Shown in pieces: positions 32,954 to 41,106 of a DNA stretch of 64,000 bases (its first letter is position 1; every line of letters begins with the position of its first letter). The stretch is from positions 1 through 64,000 of the forward strand of contig CBFHQM010000007.1 in the NCBI GenBank assembly GCA_965657965.1, written 5' to 3'. The translations under genes and the position numbers were made by a program. Source of the stretch: UBA8752 sp965657965 (GTDB lineage: Bacteria; Bacteroidota; Bacteroidia; Flavobacteriales_D; Sanyastnellaceae). The notes beneath the pieces were generated by a model that was not told where the DNA came from, did no database searches, and saw nothing but the letters and a program-made list of their open reading frames with translations.

Positions 32954-33685
32954 TCAATGGATATGGGTGGTCAGCAGTGACATGGCCAAGCCCAACAGCA
33001 CCGTAAGGAATTTTCGCCCGTTGAATTCATGCCCGTCTGCCGTTTCGAAGAGGATGGTGGTGGCGATGTGAAGAAGGATGCCGACCAACAAGCCGTTGAG
33101 GGCCCCTATGGTCATGGCGTCCTGAGGAAGCGTTCCGGCCAAAGCGATCCCAGCCACCGGCGTCAGCGCAAAGACGGTCACCCAAATCCAGCGTGTGACT
33201 TGAGAAGGAACGGTGGCGCGAAGGATGGTCATCAGGGCAATGGCCACAGGCAGTTTGTGGAGGCCAATGCCAATTAAAAGGGGCCACCCTGCCCCACCAT
33301 GGTGATGGTGGCCATGGTGATGGTGGTCGTGCGTTAAGGTTGCGGCCTCATCCAATCCAAAGGGCATGGATTCAATGAATGCATGCAGGCAGAGGCTAAC
33401 GAAAGCAACGAGTCCAAAGCGATTGCCATGCACATGTCCGTGCTCCATTCCCTTGCTTAAATATTCGAGCGCGATTTGAATCAAGAATCCACCAATGACC
33501 CAAAATCCAGCTTGTCCGTTGGAGATGAAAGCTTCTGGAAGAAGATGAAGGAAGCACAGGCCGAGGAGGAAAGCCCCGCCAAAGGCCAGAAGCAATGGCA
33601 AGTTCCGCTTGAGCAGTTGGCCCATGGTCTCCCCCAAAAAGGCGCCGATGTAGGTGACCAAGAAAAGGATAAGGCCCGAAGTCAT
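32954..33685 (-). CDS. ZIP-family divalent metal transporter
   Basis: A 243-residue inner-membrane transporter with eight predicted helices, importing zinc or a similar divalent cation. The start at 33685 overlaps the upstream methyltransferase stop codon (ATGA), which rules out the upstream in-frame ATG at 33733. A cytoplasmic histidine-rich loop, HDHHHHGHHHHGG, lies near residues 120-133. The metal-path helices are recognisable in VSLCLHAFIESMPFGLDE (His and Glu) and IGIGLHKLPVAIALMTI (His-Lys-x-P). This HxxP/E pattern is that of ZIP proteins including GufA-like members. It is co-transcribed with a methyltransferase for which no metal role is apparent. Confidence 0.9.
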   Translation of the reverse strand: MTSGLILFLVTYIGAFLGETMGQLLKRNLPLLLAFGGAFLLGLCFLHLLPEAFISNGQAGFWVIGGFLIQIALEYLSKGMEHGHVHGNRFGLVAFVSLCLHAFIESMPFGLDEAATLTHDHHHHGHHHHGGAGWPLLIGIGLHKLPVAIALMTILRATVPSQVTRWIWVTVFALTPVAGIALAGTLPQDAMTIGALNGLLVGILLHIATTILFETADGHEFNGRKFLTVLLGLAMSLLTTHIH

Positions 33686-34443
33686 GATGCAATGGCGTGA
33701 AGAATCAAACGGGGTGAGTCTACAGGATGCCACTCAGACAAGTTGTAGTCACCGTAGCATGCTGCAATGTTGAATCCCTCTTTTTCAAGCATGGAGATGA
33801 GCGTGTCTTTACTCAAGCCCGCAACCCGCTCTTGATGGACATGTGTTTTCCCATCGGATTCAAAGGAGATGGTCTTCTTGAACCCTTTCATGTGAGGGTT
33901 GAGGTCGGTAAACTCCCGCTGAATGTGAAACGTGATGTGGCCGCGGGACACATCCTCTTGGCTCACCATGTTGTGCTGAGCATAACCGAGATTCAAAAAG
34001 TCAAGAACAAAGAACCCCCCTGTTTTCAAGTGAGTCCTTGCCTGTTTTAGCACTTGGACTTGGTCCTCTGGGGCTTCAAAATATCCAAAGCTCGTGAACA
34101 GGTTGAGGATGCCGTCAAAAACGTGGTTGAGCTTAAAGTGGCGCATGTCTCCCTCTACAAAGCTGAGTCCCTCTTCTGCACCATGGACATTGCGGGCAGC
34201 TTGAATGCTGTTGGACGAGAGGTCGATTCCCACCACCTGATGGCCCAATTTCGCGGCCGATGAGGCATGCCTACCCTTGCCGCAAGCCAAGTCCAATAGG
34301 TGCAGTTTGTTCCATCCGAGTTCGCTGTGCAGGTGCTGAATAAAGTGCTGGGCTTCGTCTTGACTACGATGGCCGTACAGGGTATGATAGTGCGGACTAT
34401 CAAACCATGTTTCGTACCAGTGGGCTTCGTTGAGTTTCGACAT
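33682..34443 (-). CDS. Class I SAM-dependent methyltransferase, substrate unknown
   Basis: A 253-residue methyltransferase of the Methyltransf_25 type. The start MSKLNEAHWYETWFDSPHYH was chosen because the 14 upstream in-frame codons run towards the divergent gene and are not conserved-looking. The AdoMet-binding motif is LLDLACGKGRHASSAAKLGH near residues 48-67, motif II VVGIDLSSNSI, then FVEGDMRHF and LNLFTSFGYF. The ASAAKLGH and FTSFGYF elements occur in a common Bacteroidota group of unassigned small-molecule methyltransferases. It starts the operon that continues with the ZIP transporter, through a 4-bp overlap. It is divergent from siaB with 55 bp between start codons. Confidence 0.85.
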   Translation of the reverse strand: MSKLNEAHWYETWFDSPHYHTLYGHRSQDEAQHFIQHLHSELGWNKLHLLDLACGKGRHASSAAKLGHQVVGIDLSSNSIQAARNVHGAEEGLSFVEGDMRHFKLNHVFDGILNLFTSFGYFEAPEDQVQVLKQARTHLKTGGFFVLDFLNLGYAQHNMVSQEDVSRGHITFHIQREFTDLNPHMKGFKKTISFESDGKTHVHQERVAGLSKDTLISMLEKEGFNIAACYGDYNLSEWHPVDSPRLILHAIAS

Positions 34444-34498
34444 CTTCCTGTTTGCCGCGGCGAAGATAATCCGGTCAAATGGCAACTTCTACACCAAG

Positions 34499-35089
34499 AT
34501 GCACGTAAAGGACTCACGATTCCTGGACATGCCTCATTCCCGACTTGCCCATTACTTACTGTCTTCCATCCAAGATTCTTGGTCTTCGTTGGTTCATTTT
34601 TCTGGTGTACCCAGCGAAGGGGACTTCGATCGATTGCTCGAACGTTGCGAGTCTTTGGTGGTTCAGCGAACGGCAGACCGCCGGCCTTTTCGCGCGGTGA
34701 TTGAATGCTTGCAGAACTTGCAGCGCCATGCAGAAAAAGGGGCGGCCATCGATTTTCGACTGGATGCCCGATGTGTTTCTGGGGAGCCCCAGTTTTATAT
34801 CAGTACAGTCAATATGGTGCGTGCTGAGGAAGAAAGCCATGTGACCGATTGGCTGTCGCTGCACGATAAATGGCAAAATCAATTCTCGTCGAACGATGAA
34901 ATGGAGAAAGCGTGGCGCGACGCGCACCGAGAAGCCCTGAACTCCAGCAACGGAACTCCCCGTGGTGGTGCGGGTTTGGGGTGGTTGTCGCTTGCTCGAT
35001 TTTCGGCAAGACCTCCACTCATTCGGCTACTCAAACAAGAAGGTGGACAACGCTTGTTCTTTTCTGTTGAAGTGGCTTGCTGCAGTTGA
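34499..35089 (+). CDS. SiaB-family protein kinase (GHKL fold, DUF6272)
   Basis: About 196 residues; the start is taken at 34499, with an alternative ATG at 34529. The segment FRAVIECLQNLQRHAEKG near residue 70 is the N-box of a GHKL-fold kinase (Glu, Asn and His positions), and RGGAGLGWLSLARFSA near residue 165 is the G-box. SSLVHFSGVPSEGDFDRLL is the usual N-terminal strand-helix. This is the layout of SiaB-like kinases, which in Pseudomonas aeruginosa phosphorylate the small protein SiaC in the partner-switching control of aggregation and c-di-GMP production. A SiaC homologue starts 12 bp downstream. No SiaA-type phosphatase or SiaD-type cyclase is in the window. Confidence 0.82.
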   Translation: MHVKDSRFLDMPHSRLAHYLLSSIQDSWSSLVHFSGVPSEGDFDRLLERCESLVVQRTADRRPFRAVIECLQNLQRHAEKGAAIDFRLDARCVSGEPQFYISTVNMVRAEEESHVTDWLSLHDKWQNQFSSNDEMEKAWRDAHREALNSSNGTPRGGAGLGWLSLARFSARPPLIRLLKQEGGQRLFFSVEVACCS

Positions 35090-35097
35090 TTACTTTG
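35067..35097 (+). promoter_or_regulatory. Candidate internal promoter for siaC
   Basis: TTG (35067-35069), a 20-base spacer, then TTACTTTG (35090-35097) match the Bacteroidota -33/-7 layout with one mismatch in the -7 box. The box ends 4 bases before the siaC ATG, implying a leaderless or nearly leaderless transcript from within the end of siaB. Confidence 0.4.
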
Positions 35098-35101
35098 CAT
35101 C

Positions 35102-35467
35102 ATGGGCTTACTCCACATTGAACCAACCATCAAGACGCCGGAGATTCGATTTGATTCTGAAACTCAAAGGCTGGTATTGCAAGGGCGCTCCATTCCGGAG
35201 AATGCCGTGGAATTCTACCGTCCAGTGTTGGATTGGGCGGAATCTCTAGACTCAGGTCAAGAGATGATCGTACAAGTCCAGTTGGAATACTTCAATACAA
35301 GCAGCAGCAAGTGTTTGCTGGACTTGTTCAAGAAGCTGGAAGCACTGGATTCGCTGTCTGTTCACTGGTACTTTGATTCAGACGACGAAGACATGTTGGA
35401 GGCCGGTGAGGATTATGACCACATTGTGAGCCTCCCCTTCAAGTTCGTTGAGGTCGAGCCCGAGTAA
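35102..35467 (+). CDS. SiaC-family regulatory phosphoprotein (DUF1987)
   Basis: A 121-residue protein that matches SiaC/DUF1987 along its length. LHIEPTIKTPEIRFDSE begins it, GRSIPENAVEFYRPVLDW follows, and LEYFNTSSSKCLLDLFKKLE contains the Thr/Ser-rich loop with the residue phosphorylated by SiaB in characterised members. The acidic C-terminus (SDDEDMLEAGEDYDH) is common in the family. Unphosphorylated SiaC binds an output protein, a diguanylate cyclase in P. aeruginosa; here the target is unknown. The gene follows siaB by 12 bp and has its own promoter-like sequence. Its last 29 bp overlap the convergent ABC transporter gene. Confidence 0.92.
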   Translation: MGLLHIEPTIKTPEIRFDSETQRLVLQGRSIPENAVEFYRPVLDWAESLDSGQEMIVQVQLEYFNTSSSKCLLDLFKKLEALDSLSVHWYFDSDDEDMLEAGEDYDHIVSLPFKFVEVEPE

Positions 35468-38435
35468 ATCCAGACTTTCCCCAAGCCAGCGCAATCATCA
35501 AGATGAAGGTGCTGCTCCACAATACAGTCCAATTGGCGTAACGCTTGGGGACCATCCCCCCCATCCAGCTTTGGGCTGAATAGAAAGCGCCCATCCCCGG
35601 CCATTCAGCACGGGAGTACAGCGCGTCTTTTGTGTTCACAATGTGTGCCTTGTCGAGCGCTACACCCGATGTTAATGCGTTTTTCTGTGTGGTCCACTCG
35701 TGCAAGACGCGGTTGAATTGTGCGGACTTGATTTGAGCCAGGGTTTCTGGCTGATCCCAGCCCAACTGCTGGAGTGTTTTGTCCTTCTCTTGTTTGGCTT
35801 TCCTCCACAGCGCGCGGTGCGCAGACTTAGCTTGGTCCAGCTCCGAGGAAATCAGGGCCCAGTCTATCTCTGAGTTGGGGCGATTGAATGTGCCTTTTGG
35901 TATTGAAAAACCCTGAGACTGAAAGCCCCGGGCCAAAATTTTCAGTGAAGCCGACTGGCCGTCTTTGGCCTTCTCCACGTGATTCTCCATTTCGGGGACC
36001 CATCGGTCGCGCATGAATCGGGCCTGTGCCAAATCCTGATCCACATCAAAAAGCGCGTGGGTGTATGCATTGTCCGCTGCGTAAAGGGTGGTCAAAGCTT
36101 CAAATCCCCATCTGCTAATGATGGTCTGTGCAGGCCAAGGCACGTTTACAGGGCGCGCAATGGATGGCGTCATCGACCCAAAAGAAACAATGGCCCCTCC
36201 CATCATGAGCTGCGGAATAATGAACAAGGGGATGGCCAAGTAAATCACCCGAACGCTGTTGAACAGAAGCGAGAAGACCAATCCCACCAGGTTGGCGCAA
36301 GCGGCTACACTAAACAGGGTAAATGCGAAATCGAAAAAGTGCCCTGGAAGGTCCAATATGAAATAGGAAAACAGAGCGAACAAGAGGGTTTGGATGGCGG
36401 AAATGCCGAAGAGAACTGTGCACTTTGCTGTTAAGTAGGCGGCCCAATTCAGTTGGAGGTGGTCTTCCCTCTTCCGCATCAACTTGTCGCGGAACAACTC
36501 TTCTGCGCTCACCGTCAGCCCCATGAAGACCGCAACGATGACCGCGACAAACAAGAAGTGAGGGATGTTGATGGCCGCACCGTAGGTATACGGCTCTCCT
36601 GACTCGGTGGACCTGAGAAGAACGGAAAGAAGCAGCGCCAAGATGGGGGCTTCAAGCAAGTTGATCAGCAAGTATTGGCGGTTCTTCCATTTCCGTGCAA
36701 GGTCGCGTGCGGCTTGTATGCGCCATTGGCTGCCCCATTGGGGAATGGGAGTTTTCCCTTTTTGCTCGGTTTGTACTGGTGCATCGGAATCTGCTGCGGC
36801 CAAGCCCGGTACAACCAGAACATTGTAAAAGTCATTCCACTCTTTGGGGCTAATGCGACGTTGACCGGTGGACTTTCCTCGGTCGTCCAAGACAGGGACT
36901 TCGACGATGTCGAAGATTTGTTCTGGGTTCACGTGCCCACAGAGGCCACAAGCGACCTGTTCAGCATCAAAGTGATTGACGATGCTTCGGAAGTGAGTAA
37001 GGGCATCGAGCGGCCTCCCTGTGAACACAGGGTAGCCGCCTTGGTCCATCACCCACAGGGCGTCGAGGCTTCTGAACATGTCCCCGCTTGGTTGGTGAAT
37101 CACGGCGATGACCAAAGTTCCCGAGTAGGTCATCTGCTTGAGCAGGTCCATCAAGAGTTCAGAGTCCTTGCTGCTGAGCCCGCTGGTAGGTTCGTCGACC
37201 AGAAGGACCTTGGGCTCTCGGATCAGCTCCATGGCGATGTTGAGCCGTTTTCTTTGGCCGCCACTGATGGTTTTCTTGAGTGCGTCTCCAACGGGAAGAT
37301 TTCGTGCTTCCCAAAGACCTAAGTTTTGGAGGCAAGCATCCGCTTTTGCGTGGCATTGCGCCGCATTGTCGTCGCCAAAGGCCAGCCTTGCAGCATAATA
37401 CAAGTTCTCGTGAACGGTGAGCTCAGGGAGCAAGTGGTCCTCCTGAGGGACCAGGCCAATGCGTGAACGGGTTCCCGGATCGGTCACGTCGATTCCGTCC
37501 AATCGGATGTGGCCAAATGTGGGTTGTCCTGATCCGGCCAACAGGTGAAGCAAGGTGGATTTTCCAGATCCGCTGGCGCCCATCACACCCACGAGCATGC
37601 CCGATTGAACAGATGCGCTAAACGGGTGAAGGGCCTGTTGCTTGGGGTATTGGAACCAATGGCTGACTTCGTCGATTTGGAGGGTCAACTCAGGAATGTT
37701 GTCTTCCTCCATGAAGGAACGCTGAATGTCCACGAAGTGGAGCGGCGCTGTACCGGGATGACGCAAAGTGCTTCCGGGTGTAAAGGGCTGAGTTCGATTG
37801 GCTTCCAACAACTCACCATTCAGAAGCACCGCGCCTTTCCCCATGGGACGGATAAACACGACTTGAGATTCGGGGTGCCGAAAACAGGCCATCTGCGTGG
37901 TCCAGCCGGCTTTGATGACACCGCCCAATTGAGGTTGGTCGCCAATCAAAAAAGCTTCGTGGTAGCGCTGGGTCATTTTTGGCCACTCGTGGGTTTCAAA
38001 CACGAGGGTCTCATAGCAGCGCTGCTCCCCTTCTCGAATGCCGAACCCATCGGAGACCAAATCAATCAACTCTCGACTCAACGCATCTCGATCCGAATCC
38101 AGCGGGCGAATGGCTGCCTCAAATTCCAAAACACGCAAATAAACCAGCGCCTTTTCACTGGCTTGCAAGTCTCGATTGATGTCGGCACAGGCACGAAGGA
38201 CTTTGGTGGACCGCAAGGCTGTGCGCTTGAGCCCGGCGATTTCACGAGATTCTATGGCTCCCCCGTACGTGACCAAATAGCCTTCGAATGCGGCGAGCCA
38301 CGTTTCGACTTGGTCTCGACTGAGGCGACTTCGCAAGAAACTGGCCACAACTTCTCGTCCGCGATCCAGCCCTTCCTCCCTCAGGGTAATGAGGGCGAAC
38401 AGTTGCATGAGGGCATCGAGTATGTTCCTGCTCAT
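35439..38435 (-). CDS. Large ABCG-type transporter: TerB-like and FHA-like N-terminus, ATPase, ABC2 membrane domain
   Basis: 998 residues. Residues 1-130 are helical and TerB-like (LFALITLREEGLDRGREVV). Residues 165-240 form a beta-rich, FHA-like region (GKGAVLLNGELLEANRTQPF). The ATPase occupies about 245-480, with Walker A GASGSGKST, Q loop GLVPQEDHLL, signature ISGGQRKRLNIAMEL and Walker B VLLVDEPTSGLSSKD; TSGLSS is typical of ABCG/WHITE ATPases. A type 2 membrane domain follows, with helices near 595-800, then a charged 170-residue segment and a final helix near 970. The fused half-transporter would work as a dimer. The substrate is unknown. It lies 36 bp downstream of a lipoprotein gene on the same strand and overlaps siaC at its 3' end. 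Confidence 0.87.
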   Translation of the reverse strand: MSRNILDALMQLFALITLREEGLDRGREVVASFLRSRLSRDQVETWLAAFEGYLVTYGGAIESREIAGLKRTALRSTKVLRACADINRDLQASEKALVYLRVLEFEAAIRPLDSDRDALSRELIDLVSDGFGIREGEQRCYETLVFETHEWPKMTQRYHEAFLIGDQPQLGGVIKAGWTTQMACFRHPESQVVFIRPMGKGAVLLNGELLEANRTQPFTPGSTLRHPGTAPLHFVDIQRSFMEEDNIPELTLQIDEVSHWFQYPKQQALHPFSASVQSGMLVGVMGASGSGKSTLLHLLAGSGQPTFGHIRLDGIDVTDPGTRSRIGLVPQEDHLLPELTVHENLYYAARLAFGDDNAAQCHAKADACLQNLGLWEARNLPVGDALKKTISGGQRKRLNIAMELIREPKVLLVDEPTSGLSSKDSELLMDLLKQMTYSGTLVIAVIHQPSGDMFRSLDALWVMDQGGYPVFTGRPLDALTHFRSIVNHFDAEQVACGLCGHVNPEQIFDIVEVPVLDDRGKSTGQRRISPKEWNDFYNVLVVPGLAAADSDAPVQTEQKGKTPIPQWGSQWRIQAARDLARKWKNRQYLLINLLEAPILALLLSVLLRSTESGEPYTYGAAINIPHFLFVAVIVAVFMGLTVSAEELFRDKLMRKREDHLQLNWAAYLTAKCTVLFGISAIQTLLFALFSYFILDLPGHFFDFAFTLFSVAACANLVGLVFSLLFNSVRVIYLAIPLFIIPQLMMGGAIVSFGSMTPSIARPVNVPWPAQTIISRWGFEALTTLYAADNAYTHALFDVDQDLAQARFMRDRWVPEMENHVEKAKDGQSASLKILARGFQSQGFSIPKGTFNRPNSEIDWALISSELDQAKSAHRALWRKAKQEKDKTLQQLGWDQPETLAQIKSAQFNRVLHEWTTQKNALTSGVALDKAHIVNTKDALYSRAEWPGMGAFYSAQSWMGGMVPKRYANWTVLWSSTFILMIALAWGKSGFTRARPQRT

Positions 38436-38471
38436 CCTCGGTTCGTTTGAATGCAGAAAGGCAACGTCGAA

Positions 38472-39971
38472 TTACTGGCGCTCGTAGCACCCCACATCGG
38501 GAGCGGAGCCGACCACGCGGGGCAACCCGTCGAGGTCAGTAGCCAAGAAGGGCATCCCTGCAGGTACCCCCACTCCATTCCACTGGCTGTTGCTGGAATT
38601 GAGGTGGAAGTCTCGGACGAAAACGTCGGCAAAGGGAGGGGCCGCATCGATGGTGCTTTCTTCAATCCAGTCTGAGGATCCAGAAGCATCAAGGTCGACG
38701 GCGCATCCGCGCATAAGCAGGTCATTGACATCGCCTTGAAGATCGACGACGAGTTCATCGAATTCGTCGAGCTGTGCATTGTTTCCCCACATGATGCAGT
38801 TCAGGAAACGCGTTTCTTGCAATGGCCGGATTTGAAGCTGTCCTGTTGCGTCTTCGTAGTAGTCGTTGATGAGTACTGTAGGGGTCCCGCGCGTTCCGTC
38901 TGCCCAATAGTTGGCGAATGTGCTGTGGGTAAAGCGGTACCGTCCGCCCAAGGTGAGGGCTGCGCAGGCTTGGCCGCAATCGTAGATCAGTGTGTTCGTG
39001 CCATCGATGTGGGCCCCCTGTCCGAGTAGGCCAATGCCGCTCATGTTTTGGATGATGCAATTTTCCAATGTCAATGCGGCACCTGTGGCCGTTCCAGTGG
39101 TGTCCACTTGAATTCCTATGGTGCCGTTTTTAAGGACAGTATGCCGCATGGTGCTGCCTGGTGAGCCGTAAATCCAAATCCCCCCTCCGAGAATGCTGGC
39201 TTGCGAGACGCCAATTTCCGTTTGAATGAGCGTGTCAACTTGTATGCCCCACTGTCCTGAGATGTCGGCGTATTCTGGTTCAAGTCGGTCCCCTTCAAAC
39301 ACAACGGGATTCCCGAGTTCGCCATTGACCTCGAGGATGCCGCCGGACACATAGATGCCCCCGCCGGCATGCACATGCACATCCGTCCCGGCTTCGATGG
39401 ACAGGTTGCAATCGGGCGCCACAGCCACCACACCATATATCACATGGGGCTTTTGAGCGGTCCAAATGCTGTTGCAGTCTAAGGTGCTGATGGAATTCGG
39501 TGAGCCATGGAAGAAAGCGTCTTGGCCATAGGCGACAAGTTCTACGTATTGGCTAAAGCCGTTGATGGTGACGCGAATTCTGTCCTTGACAATGAAAGGC
39601 AGATCGTAGTCATTTTCTGGGTCAATGGTCACTTCCACAAAGACATATAAGGAATCTCCTTCGTCGAGTTCGAGCCCGCCAACGCTGGGTCCAGGGATCC
39701 CGTCTACATTGATCCTGAAGGGGCTGTCGCCCAAATCCTCCAGAGTGATGTCCTCTAAGCGGATTTTCCCTGGAGAAGCATTGATGATTCTAAAGGCTTC
39801 GCTGGCACTGCCAATGGAAGTGAAGACAGTGTCAAAAAGAACGGTGTCTTGGCTAAATGAAACACGTGCATCTGCGCCGAGATAGAGCTTGTCGCCTTGG
39901 CACCCCCAGAGCCCTGCGGCGAGAAGGAAAAAGAATGTCGAGAAAAGGACAGCAGTGTGCAGGCGCGTCAT
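38472..39971 (-). CDS. Outer-surface lipoprotein with right-handed beta-helix
   Basis: A 499-residue exported protein. The N-terminus MTRLHTAVLFSTFFFLLAAG followed by LWGC is a lipoprotein signal, with Cys24 as the probable lipidation site although Trp at -2 is unusual. Residues 30-150 form an Ig-like beta domain (FRIINASPGKIRLEDITLED). Residues 185-420 show the short repeating hydrophobic pattern of a parallel beta-helix (CNLSIEAGTDVHVHAGGGIY, MRHTVLKNGTIGIQVDTTG, IIQNMSGIGLLGQGAHIDG). The end, LDGLPRVVGSAPDVGCYE, is the usual closing motif of Bacteroidota beta-helix proteins. The function, perhaps polysaccharide binding or lysis, is unknown. It may be co-transcribed with the ABCG-type transporter gene downstream. 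Confidence 0.8.
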   Translation of the reverse strand: MTRLHTAVLFSTFFFLLAAGLWGCQGDKLYLGADARVSFSQDTVLFDTVFTSIGSASEAFRIINASPGKIRLEDITLEDLGDSPFRINVDGIPGPSVGGLELDEGDSLYVFVEVTIDPENDYDLPFIVKDRIRVTINGFSQYVELVAYGQDAFFHGSPNSISTLDCNSIWTAQKPHVIYGVVAVAPDCNLSIEAGTDVHVHAGGGIYVSGGILEVNGELGNPVVFEGDRLEPEYADISGQWGIQVDTLIQTEIGVSQASILGGGIWIYGSPGSTMRHTVLKNGTIGIQVDTTGTATGAALTLENCIIQNMSGIGLLGQGAHIDGTNTLIYDCGQACAALTLGGRYRFTHSTFANYWADGTRGTPTVLINDYYEDATGQLQIRPLQETRFLNCIMWGNNAQLDEFDELVVDLQGDVNDLLMRGCAVDLDASGSSDWIEESTIDAAPPFADVFVRDFHLNSSNSQWNGVGVPAGMPFLATDLDGLPRVVGSAPDVGCYERQ

Positions 39972-40096
39972 GTTCGGGAGTCAAAAGGGGACCAACAGGT
40001 TGTGAAGCTACGGGGTACAATGCGCCAATCGAAGCGGGCGCTGTTCTTTGTCCTCACAAACGATGTTGGTGGCGTCATGTTGTTGGGTTTAGGGCA

Positions 40097-40131
40097 AAAG
40101 AAAGCGGGCCCCATGAGGACCCGCTTTCTTT
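40097..40131 (-). terminator. Bidirectional intrinsic terminator downstream of rpoD
   Basis: AAAGAAAGCGGG and CCCGCTTTCTTT form a perfect 12-bp stem with an 11-base loop. Minus-strand reading gives CTTTCTTTTG at the end, ending the rpoD transcript about 30 bp after its stop codon. The symmetric A/T flanks allow activity in both directions. Confidence 0.85.
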
Positions 40132-40160
40132 CAATATCATGCCCTATGGGGCGAAGGGGT

Positions 40161-41030
40161 TTAGCCCAAGTAGGACTTCAGAATGCGGCTCCGGCTGGTG
40201 TGCTTGAGTCGGCGAATGGCTTTCTCTTTGATTTGACGGACACGCTCACGGGTCAAATCAAAACGTTCACCAATTTCCTCGAGGGTCAAGGGATGTTCTC
40301 CTCCGAGTCCAAAGTACAGGCGGATTACGTCGGCCTCACGGCTTGTCAACGTTTGCAAACTGCGCTCGATTTCCTTTCTCAAAGACTCGGTAATGAGCAC
40401 CGTGTCAGGAGAAGGTGTGTCGTTGGTTTGAAGCACGTCGTACATCGTGCTTGAGCTGTCGTCACCATCTTTCAATGGGGCATCCATGGATACGTGACGG
40501 CCAGCATTTTTCAAGCTCTGCTTGACTTCGTCCAAGGTCATGTCCAGAACTTCAGCCAGTTCCGCTGGAGTTGGAGGACGCTCAAACTCTTGCTCGAGTC
40601 GGGCAAAAGCTTTGTTGATCTTGTTGATGGAGCCAATCTTATTGAGGGGCAGGCGGACAATTCTGCTCTGTTCGGCCAAGGCTTGGAGGATACTCTGGCG
40701 AATCCACCAAACGGCGTAAGAGATGAACTTAAATCCACGCGTCTCATCAAAACGCTGGGCGGCTTTGATCAATCCGAGATTGCCCTCGTTGATCAAGTCA
40801 GGCAATGAAAGGCCCTGATTCTGGTATTGCTTGGAAACAGACACCACAAAACGAAGGTTGGCTTTGGTCATTTTCTCCAAAGCGACTTGGTCTCCTTGCT
40901 TGATGCGTCGGGCCAACTCCACCTCTTCCTCTGCAGTAATCAGGTCCACACGGCCGATTTCCTGTAAGTATTTATCGAGGGAAGCGGTCTCCCGGTTGGT
41001 GACCTGTTTTGTGATTTTTAGCTGTCTCAT
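40161..41030 (-). CDS. rpoD: Primary RNA polymerase sigma factor (short Bacteroidota form)
   Basis: A 289-residue group 1 sigma factor without region 1.1, as usual for Bacteroidota. Region 1.2 begins SLDKYLQEIGRVDLITAEEE. Region 2 contains LRFVVSVSKQYQNQGLSLPD and FDETRGFKFISYAVWWIRQS (2.3-2.4), region 3 RIVRLPLNKIGSINKINKAF, and region 4 LTSREADVIRLYFGLGGEHP with the helix-turn-helix LTLEEIGERFDLTRERVRQI. This protein reads the TTG/TAnnTTTG promoters of the phylum; several such sites are visible in the window. Terminator-like hairpins flank the gene on both sides (40097-40131 and 41052-41079), suggesting a monocistronic unit. Confidence 0.97.
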   Translation of the reverse strand: MRQLKITKQVTNRETASLDKYLQEIGRVDLITAEEEVELARRIKQGDQVALEKMTKANLRFVVSVSKQYQNQGLSLPDLINEGNLGLIKAAQRFDETRGFKFISYAVWWIRQSILQALAEQSRIVRLPLNKIGSINKINKAFARLEQEFERPPTPAELAEVLDMTLDEVKQSLKNAGRHVSMDAPLKDGDDSSSTMYDVLQTNDTPSPDTVLITESLRKEIERSLQTLTSREADVIRLYFGLGGEHPLTLEEIGERFDLTRERVRQIKEKAIRRLKHTSRSRILKSYLG

Positions 41031-41051
41031 GGGCGTTGCAAATCAGTGTAA

Positions 41052-41079
41052 AGGAGGCCACTGAAGCCAGTGACCTCCT
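41052..41079 (-). terminator. Hairpin terminator between pnp and rpoD
   Basis: AGGAGG, one mismatch, CACTG pair with CAGTG and CCTCCT around a four-base loop. On the minus strand it follows the pnp stop by about 28 bp and ends CCTCCTTTACAC. The T tract is weak, so termination may be partial and some rpoD expression may come from readthrough. Confidence 0.55.
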
Positions 41080-41106
41080 GTATAACGTGTTTTTTCCGGT
41101 TTCGTT

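Noticed and set aside
37545..38450. 301-residue open frame on the plus strand
   Set aside because: It is antisense to the ATPase and N-terminal part of the ABCG transporter, whose Walker motifs are unambiguous.
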